Shown: positions 43,001 through 51,148 of the stretch, piece by piece
Layout of the letters: every line of letters starts with the position of its first letter
How positions within the stretch are numbered: position 1 is the stretch's first letter
NCBI GenBank assembly: GCA_003326195.1
Contig: LXQE01000157.1
Location: 21,890-85,889, forward strand
Direction: 5' to 3'
DNA: 64,000 nt
Source of the DNA: Nostoc punctiforme NIES-2108
GTDB taxonomy: Bacteria; Cyanobacteriota; Cyanobacteriia; Cyanobacteriales; Nostocaceae
Position numbers and translations under genes: made by a program
The notes under the pieces: model-generated
The model's input: the letters and a program-made list of their open reading frames with translations, nothing else
Told to the model about the DNA's origin: nothing
The model's database searches: none

Positions 43001-43832
43001 GGATTTGAATGAAGTACTCAAATGAGTTGACTCGATTCGCATCATCTACAAAAATGAGGTGAGAACCCGGTTCTGAAAAATAGACACGGAGATCCTCAAA
43101 AATATCTGCTCCTCGAAGAAAAATACATCTAACCTGATATTCAGGGTGACTTACTAAAAATTGATTGCAAGATTCGAGCGCCAATCGAGATTTACCAATG
43201 CCTGCTTTGCCAGACACAATAACAAGATTACTGTTATTCAATCCTTGCAATACTTGCTCTAATTCTTCCTCTCGAAAGTGGAAAGTTGTATTAAGAGGGG
43301 TAGCCGCTTTTTTATCGTAAGCCTTAATAAATTCATCAAGATCAACGATTTGTCCTGTATCTACCTCAACTCCAAGGAAATCTCTTGCAATGCCTGGATA
43401 TTTTTGGTAAAGATCATAAGATATAGGTCCAAGACCAAAGATATTAAGGTTGACTCCCCGGTTCTGGCATTCCTCCCTCAATAAAACTTCTTCGTCTGGG
43501 GAAAGCATCGATGTGTGACATAAAACTATCTCTTGGATTTTTTCAACAGATATTCCAGTTTTTGCTTCATCAAAGCACTTGTCGAGGTCTTTCTTAAATT
43601 TCTGAGCAACCCCTTTTTTTTCTGTTGTGTATTCTGCAAAGACATACTTTCCATTAGGTAGGATTACTAATGTATCAGGAGTTCCTGTCCTCACTTTGTC
43701 AGCACCAATTACAGAGCCAAGGGGATTAATCTGCTCATATCCTTTCTTGTGAAGGTAAGCATCGGCAAGCTTTTGGAACTTTTCACCGCTTTGTTGCCGT
43801 AGTTCATTTTGGATCTGGTTAATTTTTGACAT
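40008..43832 (-). CDS. Nuclease-STAND NTPase, predicted anti-phage defence protein
   Basis: A 1274-residue protein. Residues about 1-155 look like a restriction-endonuclease fold (GEKFQKLADAYLHKKGYE, ADKVRTGTPDTLVILPNGKYVFAEYTT) with likely catalytic Asp53 and Glu67; the usual ExK lysine is Thr69. Residues about 185-480 are a STAND-type P-loop NTPase: Walker A VIVSGKAGIGKS (204-215), Walker B HLIFVDDAN (258-266), sensor ATVRDYAF (291-298), then a winged-helix part (REL-LDMYENEIVRVSDQVLATYLFYLAFF). The remaining 800 residues are helical and AT-rich, as expected for a variable sensor array. This order (effector, NTPase, sensor) is that of Avs-like defence proteins. No HIP1 site was seen in its 3.8 kb, which suggests transfer. 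Confidence 0.82.
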   Translation of the reverse strand: MSKINQIQNELRQQSGEKFQKLADAYLHKKGYEQINPLGSVIGADKVRTGTPDTLVILPNGKYVFAEYTTEKKGVAQKFKKDLDKCFDEAKTGISVEKIQEIVLCHTSMLSPDEEVLLREECQNRGVNLNIFGLGPISYDLYQKYPGIARDFLGVEVDTGQIVDLDEFIKAYDKKAATPLNTTFHFREEELEQVLQGLNNSNLVIVSGKAGIGKSRLALESCNQFLVSHPEYQVRCIFLRGADIFEDLRVYFSEPGSHLIFVDDANRVNSFEYFIQILHDQREDQQIKVIATVRDYAFEKVKELAHSYKNRTEIELNSLDENQIKQILQDEYEILNSLYLNRIADIAQGNPRLAIMAALLAKRENRLDSINNVSNLYDEYYSSIRKDLQELGDENLLKAAGIVAFFRTVDSSNEKMIEEIETAFGISQEVFWKAVRQLHDRELLDMYENEIVRVSDQVLATYLFYLAFFKEKLLNFATLLNHFFPQLQYRIVDALNPVMNTFDRKIIIEVILPHVNQAWQTYKNAGDEKNLMQFIQVFWFLKQTDILIYIQNCISAMEPELADLSNLEIKANSNIPSLSLLSTLGLFNHSDENNLQMALELILEYVTKRPTEISQVLYLLTERFGFDHESYRYGFAIQQIVIDVLWKRVKDGENIMFSKLFIAVAEHYLYTDFNTTRMKGKGINIFNFTLPQTPEIAELRQEIWQRVFQLYQVTILKEDVLNLLYNYSTSGYKVSVNEIIMQDSSEVLPFIESYLDASSYSHCLIVQNYLDKLEDKKLEISQNDHINLVLLKLNTNLWRCLLCKNLRDLFTNKTYTMSEIIISDRLERRHLNLEYEEYEQLRQQRIQDFFVIYNLEDYKQFFEQCLEIREEINRRNHNIYHFPSQVVTVLINLANRDPQLYSDVVKNYISLGNPLKINDFRLINHLIQVLGIDKTFEIINQSSYSLKRKWLFDFYRLLPQELIREEHLVQLYSLYIESEAGEIPDDLDFVLKYHVLDENVLLKIVKILLGNGSKNSNKSYPLSCLFDRYKVSTVLLKFFENQLDVLKKAYLQVLKNDWDIDDDGKYFAYILKCDPEFILEYMEWIYHQEYQSYHFHNGRDYSFLWRCDNYENLMSQIIEYIYQQDEEHLSLGSIRLSKFFILSADGKDNTILWERQDHILIQLLEFRCDDIPFIQFIFDIVTNFSHERRRSFVEFFIKNNKKFYDFEKLRLEPSSWSCVGSWVPVYQNRVEYLESLLPLFNSVSFLQHKQYVEVIIKGLWEEIEREKKRNFMHD

Positions 43833-43874
43833 ATAACTTTACACGGTTGAAAGCTTAGTAGCGTTGCCAATAAT

Positions 43875-45044
43875 TTAACGCTTAACTAAAGATAAATCCG
43901 GTGTCAGCCTTTGCAAAACTTGCTTCAACACCATCACCGTCCAATCTATATCAGCTTCAGTCGTCTCACGCCCCAATGTGATGCGAATTCCACCCAAGGC
44001 AGCTTTTTCGGAATAGCCCATCGCTAACAATATCGGGCTAGGGCTAAGTTTACCACTGTGACAAGCAGCACCAGCACTGATGCCGATACCAGCAAGGTTT
44101 AGCTGTCGTACCAAGGTTTTACCGCTAAGTTTTTCCCCATCGGCGTTTTCTAAGCACATACTGACATGATGAGGTAAACGATCGCTAATATCCCCTGTAG
44201 GAATTAAACCAGGAATTTCAGCTAATTGGGCAAAAGTGCGATCGCGTAACTCAATTAATCGTGGTGTTTCTGTAGCTAATTCTTGCGCTGCTAATTCTGC
44301 TGCGACACCAAATCCGGCAATTATCGGTACTGCTTGCGTACCAGAACGCAGCCCCATTTCTTGCCCACCACCACTCAGTAAAGACATCAAATCTACCCCA
44401 GGACGCACATATAACGCCCCTGCACCTTGCGGCCCATATATTTTATGACTGGAAAGGCTAAGTAAGTCTACAGGTAGTTGTTGCACATCTATAGGTAAGC
44501 GTCCCGCAGCTTGCACCGCATCTGTGTGAAACAAAGCACCATGCGATCGCACAATTTTACCCAGTTCTGCGATCGGTTGCACAGTTCCAACTTCACTTTG
44601 ACCGTAGATTATAGAAACTAAGGCTGTGTTATGTCGCAACGCCGCCTTTAAATCCAACGGATTAACTCTGCCTTTAACATCTACAGACAAGCGCGTAACT
44701 TCCCAACCCCACATTTCTAGCAACCTTACTGTCTCAGAAATTGCGGAATGTTCAACGCTGGAGATAATTAGATGTTGAGGTACAGCATACAACCGAGCCA
44801 CACCCATTATCGCCAAATTATCTGCCTCAGTGCCACCAGAGGTAAAAACGATCGATTCAGGGGTAGCGGCGTTAATTAAACCAGCAACTTGGACTCTGGC
44901 TTGTTCTACAACCGTTGCCGCCCGTTGTCCCCACTCATGTAAACTGGAAGGATTGCCCCACTGTTGAGTGAGGATTGTTTGCATAACTGCGATCGCTTCT
45001 TTTCGAGTCGGAGTAGTGGCGCTGTAATCTAGATAAATTTGCAT
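43875..45044 (-). CDS. Cysteine desulfurase (NifS/IscS family)
   Basis: About 389 residues from the ATG at 45044. A PLP-dependent class V aminotransferase: IYLDYSATTPTRKEAI, NPSSLHEWGQ, FTSGGTEADNLAI, SSVEHSAI, HTDAVQAAG, the PLP lysine in LSSHKIYGPQG, GGGQEMGLRSGT, and the persulfide-forming Cys in GAACHSG. It supplies sulfur for Fe-S clusters or tRNA thiolation. It lies 42 bp upstream of the STAND gene on the same strand. No dnd-type partners are present, so housekeeping sulfur transfer is the more likely role. Confidence 0.93.
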   Translation of the reverse strand: MQIYLDYSATTPTRKEAIAVMQTILTQQWGNPSSLHEWGQRAATVVEQARVQVAGLINAATPESIVFTSGGTEADNLAIMGVARLYAVPQHLIISSVEHSAISETVRLLEMWGWEVTRLSVDVKGRVNPLDLKAALRHNTALVSIIYGQSEVGTVQPIAELGKIVRSHGALFHTDAVQAAGRLPIDVQQLPVDLLSLSSHKIYGPQGAGALYVRPGVDLMSLLSGGGQEMGLRSGTQAVPIIAGFGVAAELAAQELATETPRLIELRDRTFAQLAEIPGLIPTGDISDRLPHHVSMCLENADGEKLSGKTLVRQLNLAGIGISAGAACHSGKLSPSPILLAMGYSEKAALGGIRITLGRETTEADIDWTVMVLKQVLQRLTPDLSLVKR

Positions 45045-45262
45045 ATAACCGATAATAGTGAGAACACACGTTAGTTGATAGACTGCGGATTTGTCAGGAT
45101 ATACAGTTTTTGTAGACAAATCCTGAAAAAAATATCTGTAATTTTACATCTAGCAGTGAATTTTTTCCTTGACTTGCAAACTTATTTCTCTACTTAATTC
45201 TGAATACAAAATTTTGGGAATGATAAATATATCCACTCCCAATCCACTTTTAACAGATTACA

Positions 45263-46894
45263 GTGCAACTTATCTCTAGACAAAGATATTTTTTATATAT
45301 CTTTTTACTGATATTCTCTCTGGCTGGTTGTCAACGAGTCCAGTCCTACAATCGGCGTCCAGCACCCTTACCACAAGACCCGTTAATTCAAGCTTACTTT
45401 AACCATTCTGAGTCTTCAGAATACCAAGAAGCTTACCGTCAGCAAACTCGCCTGGGGGATGATTTAGAAAAACAGATTGTGGATGCAATTACAAATGCTA
45501 AATCCACAGTAGATGTAGCGGTGCAAGAATTACGTTTACCCAAAGTTGCCCAAGCATTGGTTGATAGACAAAAAGCTGGGGTAAAAGTCAGGATAATTTT
45601 AGAAAATATCTATAACCGACCTTGGAGTAGCTTAACATCTGCTGAAGTAGGTAAGTTAGATAAAAGAGAACAGGAACGTTACAACGAATTTCGCAAATTT
45701 ATCGATCTTAACCACGATAATCAACTCAGTCCAACTGAAATCAATCAAAGAGATGCTTTAATGATTTTGCAGAATGCCAAAATTCCCTGGCTAGACGATC
45801 GAGCAGATGGTTCAGCGGGTAGCAGCTTGATGCATCATAAATTTGTGATTGTGGACAATCGCCTCGTAATTATCACTTCAGCTAATTTTACATTAAGTGA
45901 TACTTCGGGTGATTTTACAAATCCTAGTAGTTTAGGCAATGCCAATAACTTATTGCAGATTGACAGTCCAGAATTAGCTGCTTTATTTACCGAAGAGTTT
46001 AATATCTTATGGGGAGATGGGCCGGGAGGTCAAGCAGATAGTCGATTTGGTTTGCAAAAGCCGATGCGTTTACCTAAACAAATAACTTTGGGTAATACCA
46101 AAATTACTGTGCAATTTTCGCCTACTTCTCCAACTCAACCTTGGAATAACAGTAGTAACGGTTTAATTGGTAAAAATTTAGATTCAGCAACCAAGTCTAT
46201 TGATATGGCGTTATTTGTCTTTTCTGAACAGCCTCTTGCCAATATTTTAGAAAAACGCCATCAACAAAGTGTCCAAATTCGGGCTTTAATTGAACCACAA
46301 TTCGCCTACCGTCCTTACAGCGAAGCTTTAGATATGATGGGGGTTGCTCTGAGTAACAAATGTAAATATGAAATTGACAATCATCCTTGGCAAAATCCAA
46401 TTACAACCGTAGGCGTACCTGTGTTACCCAAAGGCGATTTATTGCATCACAAATTTGGTGTTATTGATAGTCAAACAGTAATTACAGGTTCTCATAATTG
46501 GTCAGATGCAGCCAATAATGGTAACGATGAGACGCTTGTAGTGATTGAAAATCCGGTAGTTGCTGCCCATTATGTGCGAGAATTTGCTCGTCTTTATACC
46601 AAAGTCAAACCCGGTTTACCACCAGCAATTCAAGAAAAAATCAAATTAGAACAAACAAGGTGTCCCCAGATAAAAACTTCTTCATCAACTGAGTTACAAG
46701 CAATTCAAAAAGTCAATATCAACACTGCAAGTTTAGAAGAATTAGCAACTCTCCCTGGCATGGGTAAGAAATTAGCACAGCGAATAATTATTAGCCGTCA
46801 ACAGCAAAAATTTACATCTTTACAAGACTTAGAGCGAGTTCCAGGAGTGAGTGCTAGAACTTTACAAAAATGGAGCGAACGTTTGACTTGGTAG
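45263..46894 (+). CDS. Secreted PLD-superfamily lipoprotein with EF-hand-like loop and C-terminal helix-hairpin-helix
   Basis: A 543-residue protein starting at GTG. A lipoprotein signal peptide ends at LAGC (Cys about 22). Two PLD-type domains carry HKD motifs MHHKFVIVDN (His191, Lys193, Asp198) and LHHKFGVIDS (His395, Lys397). Between the first domain's strands, DLNHDNQLSPTE (residues 148-159) fits an EF-hand calcium loop. The last 65 residues (VNINTASLEELATLPGMGKKLAQRIIISRQQQ...LERVPGVSARTL) are a ComEA-type double helix-hairpin-helix that binds DNA. The combination suggests an extracytoplasmic, calcium-linked nuclease or phosphodiesterase acting on DNA, inferred from domains only. Confidence 0.88.
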   Translation: MQLISRQRYFLYIFLLIFSLAGCQRVQSYNRRPAPLPQDPLIQAYFNHSESSEYQEAYRQQTRLGDDLEKQIVDAITNAKSTVDVAVQELRLPKVAQALVDRQKAGVKVRIILENIYNRPWSSLTSAEVGKLDKREQERYNEFRKFIDLNHDNQLSPTEINQRDALMILQNAKIPWLDDRADGSAGSSLMHHKFVIVDNRLVIITSANFTLSDTSGDFTNPSSLGNANNLLQIDSPELAALFTEEFNILWGDGPGGQADSRFGLQKPMRLPKQITLGNTKITVQFSPTSPTQPWNNSSNGLIGKNLDSATKSIDMALFVFSEQPLANILEKRHQQSVQIRALIEPQFAYRPYSEALDMMGVALSNKCKYEIDNHPWQNPITTVGVPVLPKGDLLHHKFGVIDSQTVITGSHNWSDAANNGNDETLVVIENPVVAAHYVREFARLYTKVKPGLPPAIQEKIKLEQTRCPQIKTSSSTELQAIQKVNINTASLEELATLPGMGKKLAQRIIISRQQQKFTSLQDLERVPGVSARTLQKWSERLTW

Positions 46895-46915
46895 GGTAGC
46901 ACAACTGTGCTACCC
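46894..46915. terminator. 10-bp stem hairpin at the end of the PLD gene
   Basis: GGGTAGCACA and TGTGCTACCC are separated by two bases, starting at the last base of the stop codon. No T-run follows. Confidence 0.45.
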
Positions 46916-46972
46916 GACGATAGTCTATATTCTACTTAGTTAAAAAGATGTAAGATTACACAAATGCGATCG

Positions 46973-48049
46973 CTAGCTAGCTAAATCAACCAAACTGCGG
47001 AAATGCCCATTCTGAGAAAATCGTTCTGCGATTATTTTTTGATAAACCGCCTCATAGCCATTAGTCATGTGCTTAACACTGAAAAGATTTTCGACATACT
47101 GACGACAAGCATAGCGGTCTAACTCTACGACGCGATCAATCGCACTGATGCACTCTTGAATATTATTGCACAGGAAACCCGTCTTACCCTGAGAAATTAC
47201 CTCCTCAGCAGACCCCAATTTCATCGCAATCACTGGCGTACCTGAAGCCATTGACTCAATCATCACCAATCCAAAGGGTTCCCGCCAAGTAATCGGAAAC
47301 AGAGTTGCTACTGCACCACCCATCAGGGCATTTTTTTGAGCATGGTTGGCTTCGCCTAAATACTCAATTTGCTCTCCGTCAATGTGCGGTTTAATTTCTT
47401 TCTCAAAGTATTCCACATCAACGACATCTATCTTACCTGCCATTTTTAAATGCCAACCAGTTTCTTTGGCAATTTCTATGGCTAAGTGCGCTCCCTTCTC
47501 TGGAGATATCCGACCTAAAAACGCTAAATAAGGAGAATCTTCTGGTTGGGAGTGAAATTCATAGCTGCTAACATCAATTCCGTTGTAAACCGTTGCTATA
47601 GAGTTTAAACCTAACCTTGGTTCTCGTTGTGCATTGGAAATATTGACGTAGGGTTGTTTTTTACCAAAACTAAACATCTTTTCGTTGTCAGGTGTAAAAG
47701 TACCGTGCAACGTGTGAACCGTAGGAGTTTTTACTAGATTTGCATAAGGCAGTGCCCCATACCCGATATGGGAGTGAATAATATCAAACTCTTCTGCGCG
47801 TTCATACACCGAAGCTAGATTTAGCATCTCGTAAATGCCGTAATCTTTGATAGTAGGATCGAGTCTGAGGGCACGGGGATGAACTGACGTTAGTTTTGCC
47901 AGACTAATAGAATCTCCCGATGCAAATAAAGTTACTTCGTGTCCGCGTCGGACTAATTCATCGGTCAGTAACCCCACTACTAACTCTACGCCACCATAAG
48001 CTGGAGGCGGAACTCTTTCCCACAGTGGAGCTAATTGAGCAATTCGCAT
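46973..48049 (-). CDS. GT4-family glycosyltransferase
   Basis: About 358 residues. RIAQLAPLWERVPPPAYGGVELVVGLLTDELVRRGHEVTLFASGDS is a GT-B N-terminal domain; the second domain has VYNGIDVSSYEF, LAFLGRISPEKGAHLAIEIA, KMAGKID and the donor-binding EPFGLVMIESMASGTPVIAMKLGSAEEVI. A consensus AGGAGG lies 6 nt before the ATG at 48049, better spaced than the ATG one codon earlier. It transfers a sugar from a nucleotide donor, probably for extracellular polysaccharide or glycolipid. No partner genes are nearby. Confidence 0.93.
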   Translation of the reverse strand: MRIAQLAPLWERVPPPAYGGVELVVGLLTDELVRRGHEVTLFASGDSISLAKLTSVHPRALRLDPTIKDYGIYEMLNLASVYERAEEFDIIHSHIGYGALPYANLVKTPTVHTLHGTFTPDNEKMFSFGKKQPYVNISNAQREPRLGLNSIATVYNGIDVSSYEFHSQPEDSPYLAFLGRISPEKGAHLAIEIAKETGWHLKMAGKIDVVDVEYFEKEIKPHIDGEQIEYLGEANHAQKNALMGGAVATLFPITWREPFGLVMIESMASGTPVIAMKLGSAEEVISQGKTGFLCNNIQECISAIDRVVELDRYACRQYVENLFSVKHMTNGYEAVYQKIIAERFSQNGHFRSLVDLAS

Positions 48050-49070
48050 CATAAACCTCCTAAAAAATAAAAATTGAATTAAAAGTTTTTTATTTCTGTT
48101 GTTTGAGTGCTTGTAATTGATTCACTTGGCATGAAGAAAGGAACTTCAGCTACTAAACTTCTTAACAAGTGCCTTTAAATTTTATGCTGTTACTTCTAGA
48201 ATTTTTGTCTATCCTAGTACGGAAATTACCCACTCCTAAAGAGGTAGCTGAATTCTATGTTTATTAATTTTTATATGATTTATGGCAGTTTCCAATAGAA
48301 GTTTTTTGATAAATATGAACTTTTGAGAATCGTCTAATACTGCTATTAAAAGATAATTTTGGGTAAAAAAGCTCTATTTATGACTGTCAATTCTCTAATT
48401 TTAAAATGTTAATTAAACAATAAACTGTATAAACCTCTTTGGGCGGCTTTCCGTACTCTAAAGGATCATCTCTAGCCGCTCAAAAGGTAAATTTTCGTAA
48501 AGTAGGTACTTTGAAATCAGAAGCAGCAATTTTTTTTATAAGTTTTATCTAAGTTCTTAAAAACGAACAATTAAGCTGACTTCTAACGTTCTATGGAAAA
48601 GCCTGCAAAAAACCTAACCCCTAACCGTTGAGTTTAATAGCGTCCCAGTTTTTTGCAAGGAAGCCGAAAATGTAAAATTAGAAAAAATTCAAGCAAGAAG
48701 AGAGGAATTAGAGATAAAGACTTTATCGTAAATTCAAGGGTTTAAGAACCTGCAATCTATATGTAGCACCCATTTCAGTCGGGGTTTAAATCCCCGTCTG
48801 AAATATCTTTAATTTTGAATTTTGTTAGCGCAGCGTAAAGCCTTCTCTTCTCCCAAAGGGAGACGCTACGCGAACGAGAGGCTTCTCTTTCAGAGACGCT
48901 AACGCGAACGCCAACGGCATGGCAACTCTTAGAGATGCTAGTGCGAACGCTTAGAGCGAGTCCGCGTACTCTTTAAGAGTTGCAAGCTACGCTTTTAGCG
49001 TCTCGTAGAGAGCGTCATTTTGAATTTTGAATTGTTAACCCTTCTGCCCCCTGCTTTCTACTTCCTAATA
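48050..49070. other. 1-kb gap without a supported gene
   Basis: AT-rich upstream of the glycosyltransferase to about 48770; then a hairpin (TTTCAGTCGGGG/CCCCGTCTGAAA, 48773-48803) and a dense patch of dispersed repeats (48828-49015). No coding frame with family resemblance and no RNA gene was recognised. Confidence 0.6.
48828..49015. repeat. Cluster of dispersed GACGCTACGCGAACG-type repeats
   Basis: About six degenerate copies of GAGACGCTACGCGAACG and its complement (CGTTCGCGTAGCGTCTC) follow each other within 190 bp, with CTCTTAGAG and CTTTAAGAG palindromes between. The same unit is inside the element at 35082-35202. Confidence 0.75.
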
Positions 49071-51029
49071 CTAAGGTGACTGATTTAACACCCACTTCAA
49101 CCACTGCCTAAAGGAACTTATAGTATTCAACCTTTGGACTCCAGGCGCACGAACTGCGGCCAGTCCATCAACGGCGACTAATGCGGCGTATTGCAAGCCC
49201 AAGAAACTATCAACTGCGGCATAAGGGCCACCTAAAGTAATCGCTCCCGCAGCATACATTTGACCTCGATCGCTACGCATTTCTACCAATTCAAAATTGT
49301 TCGCTACAGTTAATCGCCCCAGATGATTCACTGGTAAATTGTAATGTTTTACCAAATCTGCTAACAGGGGATTGGCATCTACCTTGGCATCCAGTCCGGT
49401 AGCATCAACAATAAAGTCAGCTAGCAATTTCATTTCCCCAAAGCTTTGCTCTCGAATACGAGTAATAGTCCGGTTTTGGGCATCTCGTTCTACATCCAGC
49501 ACCTCACCGAAGGTAATTTGATACCAGCCTTCGCTTAACCCTTGGGCAGTAATTTGCTGCCAGTCTTGGCGGTCGGCGGTTGTAGTTCCACCCCAGTCTG
49601 CTAGTAAACGCTTGCGTTCGTCGGGGGTGGCTTTTTCTAACATTGCCCGGAGTTCGCCGCCCCAACAGGCTTTTGGCCAGTTAAAGGGTTGAAATTCGTA
49701 ATGATTTTTGACTAGGCGCTGGGTATTTTGAAATTTGTTGCCTTGGGGTTTAGGCGATCGCATTAAATGCAAAACTGCAATATTCCGATTTCGTTTTCTG
49801 GCTTCATAAATTCGCTGCACAATCCGCGAAGCCACAATTCCCCGTCCCCGAATCAAGACTGTACCACCATGTTGCTCTAGTTGCTCATAAACATGATCGT
49901 GGGCTTCATAAGCATTAACTACAGATTTAAAATCTTGATATTTTTCCCTATAAGCTTGCAAATCTGGGAGAAACTGAATTGCTGGATATCCAGTAGCTAA
50001 ATGTAAATAACGACTAACCAAAAAAGCATAATTTCCTGGGCCGCGAGAATAGGCTACGCAATATCTACCGTCATCAGTTTTGCGAATTACCCTAACTCGC
50101 CCATAGCGATAAATTTGATTCCAGCCAATGCGCTTCGTCTCCCTATCTATAGAATCAAAGACGTTACCTGCACGAGGAGTATAAGTTTCTGCAAATGTTG
50201 GTTCAGCAAAAACTTGCCACAAATACTTGAATGCTGACTTTATCTCTCCCTTGGCTAAGTCTCCCCAAGCTTCACGCAAGGCATAACTAGGCCAACCCCA
50301 AATATTATCGGGACAAGAGTCAGAATTAGAACGCAGTCTTTCATATAAGGGAATTTGCGAATTCAGACAGAGGCGTTTGTAACGGGCATAAGGTTCCGCC
50401 TCTAATCCCAAAGCTACAATTTTGTCAGCACGTACACCACTAATTCGCAACAAATCAGCCCATAAAAAGCTACCCAATCCCGCCCCGATCGCAAGATAAT
50501 CAGATTCATCTACTGGTAATCCTGTAGCATGAAGTGCTTGTACAGCGACCTTTTGAGCCTGAAATGCCAAGGGCGGGAAATTACTTGCCACGGGCGTTAG
50601 CGGCTGAACTACAGGTAAGCTGGGGTCTGGGCGATTGGTATTTGCGTTGAAGTGAATCGTTGAAGGGGGGCTGGTATCTGGTGCAGAGGCGCTAGCACCA
50701 AATGTCACTGCGATCAGATACGGGCCAATTTGCAACGTATCGCCATTAACCAGGACACTGCGCGTTTGTGGTTGACCATTGACATAGACACCGTTAACGC
50801 TACCTTGGTCAATCACTACTAAATGATCTTGTTCCCAGTCGATTAGGGCATGGTAGCGAGAAACTTCATTACTGTTAAGTAGCATCCGAGAAACCCGCAT
50901 TCCCCTGAGTTCAGCAGGTAAGCGAGCAAATTCTCGACCAAAAGCGATCGGCATATTCAACAGTGGTTCTCGCCGTTCACCCGTCGCTGGTTCGTCCCAA
51001 CTTAATTGGATTTGTAAGTCATTTGTCAT
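49071..51029 (-). CDS. FHA domain fused to a FAD/NAD(P)-dependent oxidoreductase-like protein
   Basis: A 652-residue protein. Residues about 1-110 form an FHA phosphothreonine-binding domain (FGREFARLPAELRG, RVSRMLLNSNEVSRYHALIDWEQDHLVVIDQGSVNGVYVNG). A Pro/Ser-rich linker leads to a flavoprotein-like region: YLAIGAGLGSFLWADLLRISG resembles a dinucleotide-binding GxGxxG, IRGRGIVASRIVQRI a second one, ADFIVDATGLDAK the ATG motif, and YAAGAITLGGPYAAVDSFLGLQYAA the C-terminal FAD-binding block. The layout resembles lysine/ornithine N-monooxygenase relatives. FHA fusion to such an enzyme implies control by Ser/Thr phosphorylation. The neighbouring gene is a second FHA protein. Confidence 0.85.
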   Translation of the reverse strand: MTNDLQIQLSWDEPATGERREPLLNMPIAFGREFARLPAELRGMRVSRMLLNSNEVSRYHALIDWEQDHLVVIDQGSVNGVYVNGQPQTRSVLVNGDTLQIGPYLIAVTFGASASAPDTSPPSTIHFNANTNRPDPSLPVVQPLTPVASNFPPLAFQAQKVAVQALHATGLPVDESDYLAIGAGLGSFLWADLLRISGVRADKIVALGLEAEPYARYKRLCLNSQIPLYERLRSNSDSCPDNIWGWPSYALREAWGDLAKGEIKSAFKYLWQVFAEPTFAETYTPRAGNVFDSIDRETKRIGWNQIYRYGRVRVIRKTDDGRYCVAYSRGPGNYAFLVSRYLHLATGYPAIQFLPDLQAYREKYQDFKSVVNAYEAHDHVYEQLEQHGGTVLIRGRGIVASRIVQRIYEARKRNRNIAVLHLMRSPKPQGNKFQNTQRLVKNHYEFQPFNWPKACWGGELRAMLEKATPDERKRLLADWGGTTTADRQDWQQITAQGLSEGWYQITFGEVLDVERDAQNRTITRIREQSFGEMKLLADFIVDATGLDAKVDANPLLADLVKHYNLPVNHLGRLTVANNFELVEMRSDRGQMYAAGAITLGGPYAAVDSFLGLQYAALVAVDGLAAVRAPGVQRLNTISSFRQWLKWVLNQSP

Positions 51030-51148
51030 TGGTCATTGGTCATTTGTCATTGGGCATGGAAAAAACTCTTCTCCAGTCTCTACTCCTAACTCCTAACTCC
51101 TAACTCCTAACTTCTAACTCCCAACTCCCAACTCCTAACTTCTAACTA
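51030..51148. repeat. STRR arrays (TCATTGG, CTCCTAA, CTTCTAA)
   Basis: TCATTTG/TCATTGG heptamers (51030-51056) are followed by at least nine CTCCTAA-like heptamers (about 51080-51148). The array runs over the stop of the FHA-zinc-ribbon gene and supplies its last codons. Confidence 0.88.

Noticed and set aside
43875..45044. Cysteine desulfurase as DndA of a phosphorothioation system
   Set aside because: No dndB-E or ssp-type genes adjoin; the protein looks like an ordinary NifS/IscS enzyme.
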